A stretch of 64,000 nucleotides of DNA from Vibrio ishigakensis (GTDB taxonomy: Bacteria; Pseudomonadota; Gammaproteobacteria; Enterobacterales; Vibrionaceae): positions 1,240,001 through 1,304,000 of the forward strand of contig NZ_AP024881.1 in NCBI RefSeq assembly GCF_024347675.1. Reading direction: 5' to 3'. Below are positions 36,935 to 46,327 of this stretch, one piece after another. Made by a program: the position numbers and the translations under genes. Below the pieces are notes generated by a model. That model was not told the origin of the DNA and searched no databases. It was given only the letters and a program-made list of their open reading frames with translations. How positions within the stretch are numbered: position 1 is the stretch's first letter; every line of letters begins with the position of its first letter.

Positions 36935-37450
36935 TTAGGCTTCTTCGACCACAACCCTCGTATCCTCGCTCAAGGATTCAAGCTCTTTACGAACATCCTC
37001 TACTTGAACCTCGGCTGGCAGTTTGAGTGCGAGCTCTGCTGTAAACAGACTTGAGCTTACACCGCCGCCACCGGCTAGGAATACACGGTGGCAGTCCATA
37101 TCTAGGATACTGATGCCTTGGCTATCCAGAACCTGAGTGATCTCGTTAACGATACCAGCGCGGTCACCAGCGTCGACTCTTAGGCTGAAGATCTCATTGG
37201 TATCGTGAAGTGAATCATCGCTTTCTGTGATTTGTGAAACTAGATTCTCAGCGTTGGCAAAGGCGTTTTTTACCACTTCGGCGTTGACCTCTGGCATCTC
37301 TACCTTGATGACCCCCGCGACTTGATTATCAATAAAATTCACCTTACTGATAAGCCACTTGCCGCCGTTTTCATGTGTGATGGCTGAAAGCCGCTTTATC
37401 GTCGAGGGTGAAGCTGTGCCAATGAAATTGACGATGAATGATGTTTTCAT
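36935..37450 (-). CDS. GcvR-like double ACT domain protein
   Basis: The start at 37450 (MKTSFIVNFIGTAS) has GGAGG eight bases upstream and gives 171 residues; the codon at 37465 lies before that site. It has two ACT repeats, the second being FSLRVDAGDRAGIVNEITQVLDSQGISILDMDCHRV. This is the layout of GcvR, which holds back GcvA in glycine cleavage control, and of related Vibrio proteins. Convergent with nspC, with a shared terminator. The target is inferred only from the family. Confidence 0.8.
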   Translation of the reverse strand: MKTSFIVNFIGTASPSTIKRLSAITHENGGKWLISKVNFIDNQVAGVIKVEMPEVNAEVVKNAFANAENLVSQITESDDSLHDTNEIFSLRVDAGDRAGIVNEITQVLDSQGISILDMDCHRVFLAGGGGVSSSLFTAELALKLPAEVQVEDVRKELESLSEDTRVVVEEA

Positions 37451-37750
37451 GGGGAATCCCTCCACAGTTTATAAGTCTATGAATTACATAGGTATATCTT
37501 TAGTTTAGGAAACAATCATCGGCCGCGCATGATATCAATCAACAATTCTTCCTAATCTTATACTCGAATGCTAAAAATATGATTCCATTAACAATTTTCT
37601 TTTTGCGAGGGATAGAGGGCGTGAGATTGAGGTCACTGAATGGGTGTAAAGTGCTCCAACCACTTCATATTTCGAGGCGATTTGTCATAAAAGTGATGCG
37701 AATCAGCGGATAACCTTTTATGCTACGCAGGTATTTTTAAGGAAGTGAAT
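37451..37750. other. gcvR-fabV divergent intergenic region
   Basis: 300 bases with no gene. It must hold promoters of both genes. No clear palindromic operator or terminator is seen; TTGTCA near 37682 could be a -35 box for fabV, but no convincing -10 at proper spacing goes with it. Confidence 0.5.
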
Positions 37751-38953
37751 ATGATCATAAAACCTCGAATTCGTGGATTTATTTGTACCACAACGCACCC
37801 AGTTGGCTGCGAAGCAAACGTAAAAAAACAAATTGAATATACCAAGGCTCAAGGCAAGATCGAGAACGCACCTAAGCGCGTTCTAGTTGTTGGCTCTTCA
37901 AGTGGCTACGGTCTATCGTCGCGTATTGCAGCTGCGTTTGGTGGTGGTGCTTCAACTATCGGTGTTTTCTTTGAAAAGCCGGGCACAGACAGAAAACCAG
38001 GCACTGCAGGTTTCTACAACGCAGCCGCGTTTGACAAGTTAGCGCAAGAAGAAGGCCTGTACGCGAAAAGCCTAAATGGCGACGCTTTCTCTAATGAAGC
38101 TAAGCAAAAGACTATCGAGCTTATCAAGCAAGACCTAGGTCAGATCGATATGGTGGTTTACTCTCTGGCATCTCCAGTACGTAAGCTTCCAGAAACGGGT
38201 GAACTGATCCGTTCATCTCTAAAGCCAATCGGTGAGACTTACACCTCAACTGCAGTTGATACTAACAAAGATGAAATCATCGAAGCGAGTATTGAGCCTG
38301 CAACTGAGCAAGAGATCGCTGATACTGTTACCGTAATGGGCGGTCAAGATTGGGAACTTTGGATGGACGCGCTTTCTGAAGCGGGCGTTCTAGCCGAAGG
38401 TTGTAAGACAGTAGCGTACAGCTACATCGGTACTGAGCTGACTTGGCCTATCTATTGGGACGGCGCTCTAGGCCGCGCTAAGATGGACCTAGACCGTGCA
38501 TCAAGCGAGCTAAACGAGAAACTATCTGCAATCGGCGGCACAGCTAACGTTGCGGTTCTGAAGTCTGTAGTAACTCAAGCAAGTTCTGCTATCCCAGTAA
38601 TGCCTCTTTATATCGCTATGGTATTTAAGAAGATGCGCGAAGAAGGTGTGCATGAAGGCTGTATGGAACAGATCTATCGCATGTTCAGCCAGCGCCTGTA
38701 TAAAGCTGACGGCACAGCGCCTGAAGTAGATGACCAAAACCGTCTGCGTCTGGATGACTGGGAACTGCGTGATGACATTCAACAGCACTGTCGCGATCTA
38801 TGGCCTCAGATCACCTCTGAGAACCTAAAAGAGCTAACAGACTATCAAGAGTATAAAGATGAGTTCCTTAGCCTATTTGGCTTTGGTATCGACGGCATCG
38901 ATTACGAAGCGGATGTAAATCCAAACGTAACGTTTGAGGTTATCGACATCTAA
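37751..38953 (+). CDS. fabV: Enoyl-[acyl-carrier-protein] reductase FabV
   Basis: A 400-residue enoyl reductase, the length of the V. cholerae FabV, with start ATG 37751 after AAGGAAGTGAAT. It carries [24 protein letters not shown] for [14 protein letters not shown] and the catalytic Tyr-X8-Lys ([10 protein letters not shown]). FabV performs the last step of fatty-acid elongation and is insensitive to triclosan, unlike FabI. It is monocistronic with its own terminator. Confidence 0.97.
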   Translation: MIIKPRIRGFICTTTHPVGCEANVKKQIEYTKAQGKIENAPKRVLVVGSSSGYGLSSRIAAAFGGGASTIGVFFEKPGTDRKPGTAGFYNAAAFDKLAQEEGLYAKSLNGDAFSNEAKQKTIELIKQDLGQIDMVVYSLASPVRKLPETGELIRSSLKPIGETYTSTAVDTNKDEIIEASIEPATEQEIADTVTVMGGQDWELWMDALSEAGVLAEGCKTVAYSYIGTELTWPIYWDGALGRAKMDLDRASSELNEKLSAIGGTANVAVLKSVVTQASSAIPVMPLYIAMVFKKMREEGVHEGCMEQIYRMFSQRLYKADGTAPEVDDQNRLRLDDWELRDDIQQHCRDLWPQITSENLKELTDYQEYKDEFLSLFGFGIDGIDYEADVNPNVTFEVIDI

Positions 38954-38973
38954 TCTTCGCTGATGAGAATGTA

Positions 38974-39005
38974 AAAAGGGGCGCTAAGTTAGCGCCCCTT
39001 TCTTA
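38974..39005. terminator. Bidirectional terminator between fabV and grxA
   Basis: AAGGGGCGCT pairs with AGCGCCCCTT around AAGTT, with A-run and T-run on either side. Confidence 0.92.
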
Positions 39006-39021
39006 TATCCGGTGTACTCGA

Positions 39022-39285
39022 TTAAGAGTAAAGACCTAGGTTTTCTTTTGCGTAAGCTTCAAACTCGGTGAAACCGCCCACGTGCTCTTGATCTACAAAG
39101 ATTTGAGGAACAGTTTCAACTGGCTTTCCTACAGTCTTCTCAAGGTCAGCCTTTGAGATACCTTCTGCGTGAATATCAACGTAACGATAGTTAAAGTCAT
39201 CACGCTTTGCTTTTAGTTCTTCCGCTGCATCTTTAGCGCGAACACAGAATGGGCAACCAGGACGTCCAAAAATTACTACAAACAT
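39022..39285 (-). CDS. grxA: Glutaredoxin 1
   Basis: An 87-residue protein with the redox motif CPFC (Cys11, Cys14) in IFGRPGCPFCVRAKD and the GSH-binding TVPQIFVDQEHVGGFTEF. It closely follows E. coli GrxA along the whole length. It reduces ribonucleotide reductase and protein mixed disulfides with glutathione. The ATG has AAGGAGAAATGT in front. It is a single gene convergent with fabV. Confidence 0.95.
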   Translation of the reverse strand: MFVVIFGRPGCPFCVRAKDAAEELKAKRDDFNYRYVDIHAEGISKADLEKTVGKPVETVPQIFVDQEHVGGFTEFEAYAKENLGLYS

Positions 39286-39528
39286 ACATTTCTCCTTATT
39301 TGTTTTGCAAAATGATGCCTTAAGCCTTGGGGGAAATAAAGAAACTTTTGCCGTTTAGTGTGATAGGTGATGCCTATTAAAGCAGAATCAAACTTTGCTA
39401 ACTTGTGATCAACTAGGTAATCTAAACTAAATAGTAAATATGCAATAAGGTATATTGAACTAAATCAATAACTAATCGCTAGCTAGGAAGCATTCTGGTC
39501 GTATCATCATTACAAGGGAAGTAAAGAT

Positions 39529-40737
39529 ATGTTCCAATTCATGACTACGTCTCGCATCATCTTCGGAGAAGGGGCGCTCCAATCTTCATTGTCTGTTCTT
39601 AATCAGTTTGGCTACAGCGTTTTATTGGTCACAGGTAAGGACCTATCTCGCTCTCAGGTCATCACGCGTTATCTGAAAAGCCAAAACATGCGCTATCAAC
39701 ACATCTCAGTAACCAGCGAACCCAACATTACTATGGTGGAAGAATCCGCCGTGGTGGCGCGTCGCTTTAAGCCAGACATGGTTGTTGCCATGGGCGGGGG
39801 CAGCGTGCTGGATATGGGTAAGGCATTGGCCGCCATGGTGACTAACACTGGTGACCTGTATGACTATGTAGAAGTTGTAGGTCGCAACGTGCCGATAAAG
39901 GCTGAGCCTGTGCCTATGATTGCCATTCCAACCACGGCCAGTACCGGGGCTGAGGTGACTAAAAACGCGGTGCTTAAATCGGGACAAGACAAGGTTAAAG
40001 TGAGTTTAAGAAGCCCAGATATCTTGCCGAACGTCGCTATTGTTGACCCAACACTAACCTATGGCACAGATCCAGGCACGTCAGGCAGAGGCGCAATGGA
40101 TGCCTTTACCCATCTTATGGAAGCATATGTGTGTGGAGAGCCGAATCCACTCACGGATATGATTTGTGAAGAGGGGCTTCGCCGCTTATCTCGCTCAATC
40201 CTGCCAGGCTGTCGTCAAGACAACCCAAGGGCGAGAGCGGATCTCTCTTTTGCCGCTATGCTAGGTGGTATGGCGATTACAAATGCCAAACTCGGTGCAG
40301 CGCATGGCTTGGCTTCAGCGTTAGGCGGTAAGATCTCGGCGCCACACAGCGTGATTACCGCACGCCTGGCACCCTTTGTCATGCGTGAGAATATGCGCGC
40401 GGCCAAACAAAATGGACGCAATGATCTGTTAACCCGATATCGTAAGATTTCACAGCTTTTAACTGAGGATTCGGATGCGCAAATGGAAGATGGCATCGAG
40501 TGGGTTAATCAGATGCTGGATAAACTCGAGATCCCAACCCTTTCTTATTACGGGTTGTGTGACACCGCTTTTGATGTAGTAGCGCAAGATGCGCTCAAGT
40601 CGGTGGCCATTCAAGGTAATCCATTACCACTAACAGAAGACAGGCTAGTAGAAGTGTTGAATCAAGTTTGTTACTGTCCTGTTAATCAAGCCTCATCGGA
40701 TAGAACCCGCAGAGGCGATCTCTCAGAAATGCATTAA
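39529..40737 (+). CDS. Iron-containing alcohol dehydrogenase
   Basis: A 402-residue group III dehydrogenase. The NAD-binding loop is VAMGGGSVLDMGKALAAM, PMIAIPTTASTGAEVTKNAVL follows, and metal ligands lie in MDAFTHLMEAYV and AHGLASALGGKISAPHS. Typical substrates are primary alcohols, butanol or lactaldehyde; the exact one is not clear. It is followed after 14 bases by the YghU-type gene, so they probably share a transcript and may act together in aldehyde detoxification (inference). Confidence 0.88.
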   Translation: MFQFMTTSRIIFGEGALQSSLSVLNQFGYSVLLVTGKDLSRSQVITRYLKSQNMRYQHISVTSEPNITMVEESAVVARRFKPDMVVAMGGGSVLDMGKALAAMVTNTGDLYDYVEVVGRNVPIKAEPVPMIAIPTTASTGAEVTKNAVLKSGQDKVKVSLRSPDILPNVAIVDPTLTYGTDPGTSGRGAMDAFTHLMEAYVCGEPNPLTDMICEEGLRRLSRSILPGCRQDNPRARADLSFAAMLGGMAITNAKLGAAHGLASALGGKISAPHSVITARLAPFVMRENMRAAKQNGRNDLLTRYRKISQLLTEDSDAQMEDGIEWVNQMLDKLEIPTLSYYGLCDTAFDVVAQDALKSVAIQGNPLPLTEDRLVEVLNQVCYCPVNQASSDRTRRGDLSEMH

Positions 40738-40751
40738 ACGAAGGAGTGAGA

Positions 40752-41606
40752 ATGTCTTCTAGCTATGTACCGCCTAAGGTATGGACCAACACAGATACCG
40801 GAGGCGAATGGTCTAAGATAAACCGTCCGGTCTCTGGCGCAACCCATGACAAAACCTTACCAGAAGGGGAGCACCCATTTCAGCTCTACTCACTTGGCAC
40901 GCCAAATGGGCAAAAGGTCACTATCATGTTTGAAGAGCTTCTAGCAGCGGGTGTGAAAGAAGCAGATTACGATGCTCATATTATTCGTATTGGCGATGGC
41001 GATCAGTTTTCATCAGGCTTTGTTTCGGTTAACCCGAACTCGAAAATTCCGGCGCTGGTGGATAAGTCCGGTGATGAGCCAGTAAACGTGTTTGAATCGG
41101 GCAATATCTTGCTCTATCTAGCGGAGAAGTTTGGTAAGTTTGTTCCAACCGAGCCTGCCAAGCGTGCCCAAGTACTGAACTGGCTATTCTGGCTTCAAGG
41201 CTCGGCACCGTATCTAGGCGGTGGTTTTGGCCATTTCTACGCGTACGCACCAGAGAAGTTTGAATATCCAATTAACCGTTTCACTATGGAAGCCAAGCGC
41301 CAACTGGACGTATTGGATAAAGAGTTGGGTCGCAATCAGTATCTTGGTGGCGATGAATACACTATTGCAGATATGGCCACTTGGACTTGGTATGGCGGTC
41401 TGGTACTTGGGCGTTTATATGACGCGGCCGAGTTCCTGCAGGTTGATGAGTATAAGAACCTACAGCGTTGGGCCAAGGATATTGATGCGAGAGAAGCTGT
41501 TCAGCGTGGTCGTATCGTGAATCGCTCATGGGGCGAAGACTATGAGCAGGTGGTGGAGCGTCACAGCGCAGCAGACATTGATTCTGTATTGGCTTTAAAG
41601 CCTTAA
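40752..41606 (+). CDS. yghU: YghU-type glutathione S-transferase / disulfide reductase
   Basis: A 284-residue GST-fold protein, starting at ATG 40752 after GAAGGAGTGAGA. It matches the E. coli YghU/YfcG (Nu-class) family: PPKVWTNTDTGGEWSKINRPVSGATHDK, HPFQLYSLGTPNGQKVTIMFEELL, NPNSKIPALVD and VFESGNILLYLAEKFGKF. The active Thr and Asn contact two glutathione molecules. These enzymes reduce small disulfides and organic peroxides. It lies downstream of the iron alcohol dehydrogenase gene. Confidence 0.92.
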   Translation: MSSSYVPPKVWTNTDTGGEWSKINRPVSGATHDKTLPEGEHPFQLYSLGTPNGQKVTIMFEELLAAGVKEADYDAHIIRIGDGDQFSSGFVSVNPNSKIPALVDKSGDEPVNVFESGNILLYLAEKFGKFVPTEPAKRAQVLNWLFWLQGSAPYLGGGFGHFYAYAPEKFEYPINRFTMEAKRQLDVLDKELGRNQYLGGDEYTIADMATWTWYGGLVLGRLYDAAEFLQVDEYKNLQRWAKDIDAREAVQRGRIVNRSWGEDYEQVVERHSAADIDSVLALKP

Positions 41607-41629
41607 AAATCAACAAGTAGTAAAAAGCC

Positions 41630-41655
41630 CAGCATGTTTGCTGGGCTTTTTTAAA
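41630..41655. terminator. Bidirectional terminator between yghU and hexR
   Basis: AAAAGCCCAGCA pairs with TGCTGGGCTTTT around a TGTT loop, followed by TTAAA. Confidence 0.92.
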
Positions 41656-41657
41656 TT

Positions 41658-42515
41658 CTAGCGAGGTTCTTCGTCTTTACCAAATCGAGAATCCCTTAGG
41701 GCTTCTTTTACACGCTTTAGATTGTCTCTAAAACCGCTGCCACGGCGCAGGGTAAAGCCGGTTGCAAGTACGTCGATGATGGTCATCTGAACGACTCGGC
41801 TCGCCATTGGCATGTAGACATCGGTATCTTCTGAGATATCCAAGGTAATAGTAAGCGAAGCGACCTTGTGTAGAGGTGAGTCCTTGGCGGTGATGGCGAT
41901 AACCGTTGCACCATTGTCACGAGCTAGGGTCGCAATTTCGATAAGACTCTTAGTGCGACCCGTGTGTGATACCAACACCACAACATCATTGTCTGTGCTG
42001 TTGATGCAACTCATGCGTTGCATAACAGGGTCATCAAAACAAGAAATAGGGATGTTGAAACGAATAAATTTGTTTTGCGCGTCTTTTGCTACCGCAGATG
42101 ATGCACCCTGACCGAAGAAAGAGATACGCTTTGCTTGAGTAAGTAGGTCTACAGCACGGTTGATCTGATGCGCATCGAGGTTGTTCTTAGCAACATCAAG
42201 GCAAGCCATGGTCGATTCAAAGATCTTATGCGTGTATGCATCAGGACCATCACTCTCTTCAACGTTTCGGCTTACATAAGGAGTGCCGTTAGCTAGGCTT
42301 TGAGCCAAGTGAAGTTTGAAGTCGGGGAAACCCTTGGTATCTAAACGACGGCAAAAGCGGTTTACTGTAGGTTCACTCACGTCGGCTAACTTAGCTAAAG
42401 TCGCAATACTAGAGTGAATTGCAGTCTGCGGATTCGCCATGATCACTTCAGCTACTTTTCTTTCTGATTTACTGAAGTTATCAAGGTTCTTCTGAACTTT
42501 TTCTAAAGTATTCAT
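41658..42515 (-). CDS. hexR: HexR, RpiR-family regulator of central carbon metabolism
   Basis: Start at 42515 (MNTLEKVQKNLDNFSKSERK), 285 residues. The N-terminal RpiR helix-turn-helix (about 1-77) has ERKVAEVIMANPQTAIHSSIATLAKLADVSEPTVNRFCRRL; the C-terminal SIS domain, which senses KDPG, has ISFFGQGASSAVAKDAQNKF and VVLVSHTGRTKSLIEIA. HexR represses Entner-Doudoroff, zwf and related genes. Here it is away from zwf-pgl-edd. It is convergent with yghU. Confidence 0.92.
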   Translation of the reverse strand: MNTLEKVQKNLDNFSKSERKVAEVIMANPQTAIHSSIATLAKLADVSEPTVNRFCRRLDTKGFPDFKLHLAQSLANGTPYVSRNVEESDGPDAYTHKIFESTMACLDVAKNNLDAHQINRAVDLLTQAKRISFFGQGASSAVAKDAQNKFIRFNIPISCFDDPVMQRMSCINSTDNDVVVLVSHTGRTKSLIEIATLARDNGATVIAITAKDSPLHKVASLTITLDISEDTDVYMPMASRVVQMTIIDVLATGFTLRRGSGFRDNLKRVKEALRDSRFGKDEEPR

Positions 42516-42657
42516 AAGGTTGGCACAATCAATAGTCGAAAACGAAGTCTCATGAAAAGGGGGAGGAGACTCCAAAAATTAATTTCAGTATATACCGAAC
42601 TTCCTTCACGGTGTAATAAATCCGAAACTTTATAACAAATAAAACGTTAGAATATGA

Positions 42658-42682
42658 CAAGCCTCAAATATGAGAGGCTTGG
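42658..42682 (-). terminator. Probable terminator after panP
   Basis: CAAGCCTC pairs with GAGGCTTG with an 8-base loop, between the panP stop (42759) and hexR. There is no T-run, so it may be weak. Confidence 0.45.
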
Positions 42683-42758
42683 GCGATCAAATATGCAGGA
42701 GATAAGCGTTCAATCGCGATTTAATTGCACTATTATTTCGAGCTGTGAAGTAAAAAAA

Positions 42759-44411
42759 CTACAGTTTTTCACCCAGAATAGCTTGGGTTGTAGCTTCAAT
42801 TTGCTTAGTTAGAGACGGCGCTAGAATAGCGATCTCTTTTTGCTCTTTAAGGATATTTTGCAATATCTCTTTGGTGGTTAGCGGGTTTGCTAGTACTACT
42901 CTAAATACTGTTGTGGTCAGATTATCAAACTGATGTGGAGTCAGCGTAGTACGAGATACAAATGAGAGGCCGTTTTCACGCTGTCGCTTTTGAATAAACT
43001 GGGTAAGGCTATTGAGAAGCTCATTCAGTTTTTGCTTCTGTTTTCCTTTGGCCATAGCCATCGCTTGTTGTACATGTGGCGGAGCATAGCGGTAGGTCAG
43101 AAGGCAAAGTTCAGGCTCAGTTACCAACTCAAAATGGTCTTCTTCTTTAATCAGATCTGCAAAATATCTAGCCTTATCGATACCATTATCGATAAGAAGT
43201 TCATAACCCGGCCGACTTAAGATATGCATGCTTGAGTAAACCAGCATAGCCATTCCAGAGCGAGAGCCCTCAAGAGAATGTCGGCCAAGGTCTTTTGAAC
43301 CCTTACGCAGAATATAAGCTGCGTGATGCTCGACGCTAGACATAGCATTTGGGTCCTTGAACAACACCATACCCGCACCCATAGGGATATAAAGCTGTTT
43401 GTGAGCATCGATAGTCACTGAATCAGCACGCTCGATTCCTGACAGTAGATGACGATAGGTGCTTGACATCAAGGTCGCGCCACCCCAAGCCGCATCTACA
43501 TGGAAGTGACAATCGTGTTGTTCACAGATATCTGCAATGTCATTAAGTGGGTCGATATTACCCGTTTCAGTGGTACCAGCCACACCCACTACAGCGATAG
43601 GTTTGATCTTATTCTGTTCAAGCTCTTCTAGCTTCAGTTTAAGATCATCGATATCGATGCGGTTGTTCGCATCTGTTTTTACTCGAACTAGGTTGTCGTG
43701 ACCAAGACCCAATACATCCGCAGCTTTCTTAAGGGAGTAGTGACCACGTTCAGAGACCAGTACAGCCATACCTTGATAGCCGTAATGCAGAAGCGCTTTC
43801 AGAAGGCCTTGCTTCTGAATACCCTCAAAGTCACCATCGGCAGGGAAGGCGTTATTGCGCGCTACCCAAAGAGCGGTGATGTTGGCTATAGTACCGCCCG
43901 AGCAAAACGCGCCCAGTGAGTGTTTAGCACTGTGCAACCACTGCTGATAAAATGACTCTTCACGACCATAGGTGAGGTTATGAAGCATACCCAATACTTG
44001 ACGCTCAAGTGGAGTAAAAGCCTTAGAGGTTTCAATCTTCACCAGATTCTGGTTAAGAGCGATCATGATTTTCGACAGCGGCATTAAGAAGTAAGGCAGC
44101 GCCGAGGTCATGTGGCCGATAAAGCTTGGCGCAGAGGTATGAACCGAGTGCGAAACTAGGGTATCGAGAAGATGCTGGGTGTGCTCAGAAACAAATGTAG
44201 GTTGCTCTGGAAGGTCCGCTGAGTTGAAGTCTTTTTCAATCTCGCGCAGAGGCTTTTCTTCCGCAACGATGTGCTCTTTGAGAAATTCGTTTAGGTTGAG
44301 GGACAAACGCTGCTCAATTTGAGTTAGGGTTGATTCTGGCCCTTCCGGGACAGTGAATATCTTCAACAACCGTTCAAAATCTACCAGTGCTTTTCTTTCC
44401 TGTGAAACCAT
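42759..44411 (-). CDS. panP: PLP-dependent aspartate 1-decarboxylase PanP
   Basis: A 550-residue group II PLP decarboxylase. Marks are HTSAPSFIGHMTSALPYF, SGGTIANITALWVARN, HVDAAWGGA and the PLP lysine near 338 in SVTIDAHKQLYIPMG. In Vibrio such proteins (PanP) decarboxylate aspartate to beta-alanine for pantothenate, replacing PanD; related glutamate decarboxylases are shorter and differ at the N-terminus. So the substrate assignment follows the family. It is a single gene; an inverted repeat lies in its promoter region. Confidence 0.85.
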   Translation of the reverse strand: MVSQERKALVDFERLLKIFTVPEGPESTLTQIEQRLSLNLNEFLKEHIVAEEKPLREIEKDFNSADLPEQPTFVSEHTQHLLDTLVSHSVHTSAPSFIGHMTSALPYFLMPLSKIMIALNQNLVKIETSKAFTPLERQVLGMLHNLTYGREESFYQQWLHSAKHSLGAFCSGGTIANITALWVARNNAFPADGDFEGIQKQGLLKALLHYGYQGMAVLVSERGHYSLKKAADVLGLGHDNLVRVKTDANNRIDIDDLKLKLEELEQNKIKPIAVVGVAGTTETGNIDPLNDIADICEQHDCHFHVDAAWGGATLMSSTYRHLLSGIERADSVTIDAHKQLYIPMGAGMVLFKDPNAMSSVEHHAAYILRKGSKDLGRHSLEGSRSGMAMLVYSSMHILSRPGYELLIDNGIDKARYFADLIKEEDHFELVTEPELCLLTYRYAPPHVQQAMAMAKGKQKQKLNELLNSLTQFIQKRQRENGLSFVSRTTLTPHQFDNLTTTVFRVVLANPLTTKEILQNILKEQKEIAILAPSLTKQIEATTQAILGEKL

Positions 44412-44439
44412 ATCCGAATTTATATTTCGCTATTACAGG

Positions 44440-44475
44440 CGGGACAATGTAATAGATAATTTAGTCAATGTCCCG
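44440..44475. promoter_or_regulatory. Inverted repeat in the panP upstream region
   Basis: CGGGACA (44440-44446) and TGTCCCG (44469-44475) are inverted around 22 AT-rich bases, 29 bases upstream of the panP start. The spacing of about two and a half to three helical turns and the central AT-rich stretch fit an operator for a dimeric regulator. No known consensus is recognised. Confidence 0.4.
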
Positions 44476-44509
44476 TATTTTTTGAAATGAGATAAGATTG
44501 CTTTATCTA

Positions 44510-45031
44510 TTATTTGCAATTAGTTTCATTGGCTTGCTGAACAGAAGTGTTATAAGCATCCAATACAGGTTGAATCTTGTTCGGATGGCTTAAAAGTTCA
44601 GCAAGAGCAGAGCGAAATTCGTAATTTTGTGGATGAGGTTTCGCCTGACGATATTCAAAGCTTGCCTTGGCGACTTCGCCTAATTTATCGTCACGCTCAG
44701 AAAGAGCCTTAATATCTTGCTGACTCAGTTGTAGCCAAGATTCCACATCCAACTCCGTCGACACCTTAACTGGTTGTTCAGTCAGTAAGGTAGAAACCGC
44801 AAGTCGATTCAGCTCAAAGTGCTTTTCGCGACCATCAAGGAACCAGTCACTTACTTCTCTTAGATCTGGGTTTGCTGTACTAGTGAGTTCAGCAAGGTCC
44901 TGATACCACTGAATGGAGGCGTCGATATAGGTGTTGTATTTATTAATCTGGCACTCAGTGTTGGCAGCGAACGCAAACGTTGGAGAGAGTGTAGATACCG
45001 CTGCACATGCTAAAAACAACGCTTTTTTCAT
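44510..45031 (-). CDS. Exported protein of unknown function
   Basis: A 173-residue protein with a Sec signal peptide (MKKALFLACAAV..., cleavage likely near AFAA, residue 22). The mature part is helical and charged (many Glu, Asp and Lys). It keeps two cysteines, Cys27 near its start and Cys172 near its end, which could form one disulfide joining the termini. I recognise no domain. It is probably periplasmic. It lies between panP and lysO on the same strand without evident coupling. Confidence 0.7.
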   Translation of the reverse strand: MKKALFLACAAVSTLSPTFAFAANTECQINKYNTYIDASIQWYQDLAELTSTANPDLREVSDWFLDGREKHFELNRLAVSTLLTEQPVKVSTELDVESWLQLSQQDIKALSERDDKLGEVAKASFEYRQAKPHPQNYEFRSALAELLSHPNKIQPVLDAYNTSVQQANETNCK

Positions 45032-45138
45032 CGTTTAAATCCCTTTGATTGAAGTGCGTTTAATCTAACAAATTCGGCACTTCAAGACACAAGCTATTTA
45101 CTGAGTTGTGATGAAGCGCCGTGCTGGTGGCGATTAAA

Positions 45139-46044
45139 TCAACCGACAAAGCCAGCAAAAGCCAAGATGCACACAGGAACTAATAGTGACAGCAGGAAAC
45201 CGCTAACTATAGCTACAGGTACACAACGAATACCCCCAGTGGTTTGGATGATCGGCAGGGTAAAGTCCATCGCTGTCGCACCGGCAAAGCCAATGGCGGT
45301 ACAAGGTCTGCTTTTAATCAGTACAGGGATAAATATAAGTGCCAGCAGTTCTCGAAGCAGTTCGATAATTAGCGAAGCACTGCCGTACATAGGGCCAAAG
45401 CTGTCGCTGATCAATATGCCAGTAAGAGAGTACCACCCAAAACCCGAGCCCATGGCTAGACCTTGCATTAAAGGCAGATCCAACAGGGTTGCTGCAATCA
45501 TACCGCCTATCCATGACGTAATAACGATGACTGCAGCGATGGTGATGCCTTGTTTGTTGATAAGTATTTCTTTTAGGGTCAAACCGCTATTACGAAGTTG
45601 TATACCGATAAAGAAAAGCAATACAAACAGTGTCCATTCGCTGGCGGTGTGTACCCAAGCCCAGTATCCCGGTAACAGCAAACCAACGATTACCCCTAGC
45701 GCCACAATGAAGACCAACTTTAATGACTCTGATGCCATCTGCAGTAATGGCAATTTATTTTGTTTGCCTTCGACCTTTAATGGCATCACTTTGTCGATAA
45801 ATGGCAAGGCCATGAGGTTACACAGCGAGATAGCGATGAAAAAGGTAGCGGTAACGGTGAGAATGTTCTGAACATTCGCTCCCAGTCCTTCCATGTCTGC
45901 AATGCTCAGTCCCATCAAAAATAAGATAAACAGAACCGTGTGAGAGCAAAGCTTGTTGAGTAGTCCCAACAATGACTGATTTGAGGTGGAAATGAGATAA
46001 CCCACCACTAAAGGAAGAAAGATAAACAGCAGACCAGATAACAT
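45139..46044 (-). CDS. lysO: Lysine exporter LysO family protein
   Basis: A 301-residue membrane protein with about eight helices. It fits the LysO (YbjE) family: LIFLPLVVGYLIS at the N-terminus, FVIALGVIVGL, LLFFIGIQLRNSGLTLKEIL, GSGFGWYSLTGILISDSFGP and the C-terminal TAMDFTLPIIQTTGG. LysO exports lysine and toxic analogues. No lysine riboswitch is seen in the 283 bases upstream. It is divergent from the tfoX/tfoY gene. Confidence 0.87.
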   Translation of the reverse strand: MLSGLLFIFLPLVVGYLISTSNQSLLGLLNKLCSHTVLFILFLMGLSIADMEGLGANVQNILTVTATFFIAISLCNLMALPFIDKVMPLKVEGKQNKLPLLQMASESLKLVFIVALGVIVGLLLPGYWAWVHTASEWTLFVLLFFIGIQLRNSGLTLKEILINKQGITIAAVIVITSWIGGMIAATLLDLPLMQGLAMGSGFGWYSLTGILISDSFGPMYGSASLIIELLRELLALIFIPVLIKSRPCTAIGFAGATAMDFTLPIIQTTGGIRCVPVAIVSGFLLSLLVPVCILAFAGFVG

Positions 46045-46327
46045 GCGCAGACAATGAATAAGTATTTATTAGATGAATGTGAGAATGTATAACAAAGCGT
46101 GAGCGGGTGCAAAATTCTTATTGGGTTCAGGTACTTGCGCAAACTTTTTGTCTATCTCCATTCCTAATCGTTTTTTCTTCATATTTACGCAGATTTTAAA
46201 CAGAAAACGATTTTGGGGTGAAGTCGCACTTTCTCATACTCTTTCCTTTGCGTTTCCTACTTGCCTAATTACGCACTCTATCGGCTAGAAATTTACGATT
46301 AAAAGGGAAAAGGAGAGGAGGGATAGG

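Noticed and set aside
42600..42625. HexR autoregulatory site upstream of hexR (TGTAATAAA)
   Set aside because: Only a half-site is present; the second inverted half of the HexR consensus is missing.
46045..46327. Lysine riboswitch for lysO or GEMM riboswitch for the tfoX/Y gene
   Set aside because: Sequence landmarks of either class are not visible on the relevant strand.
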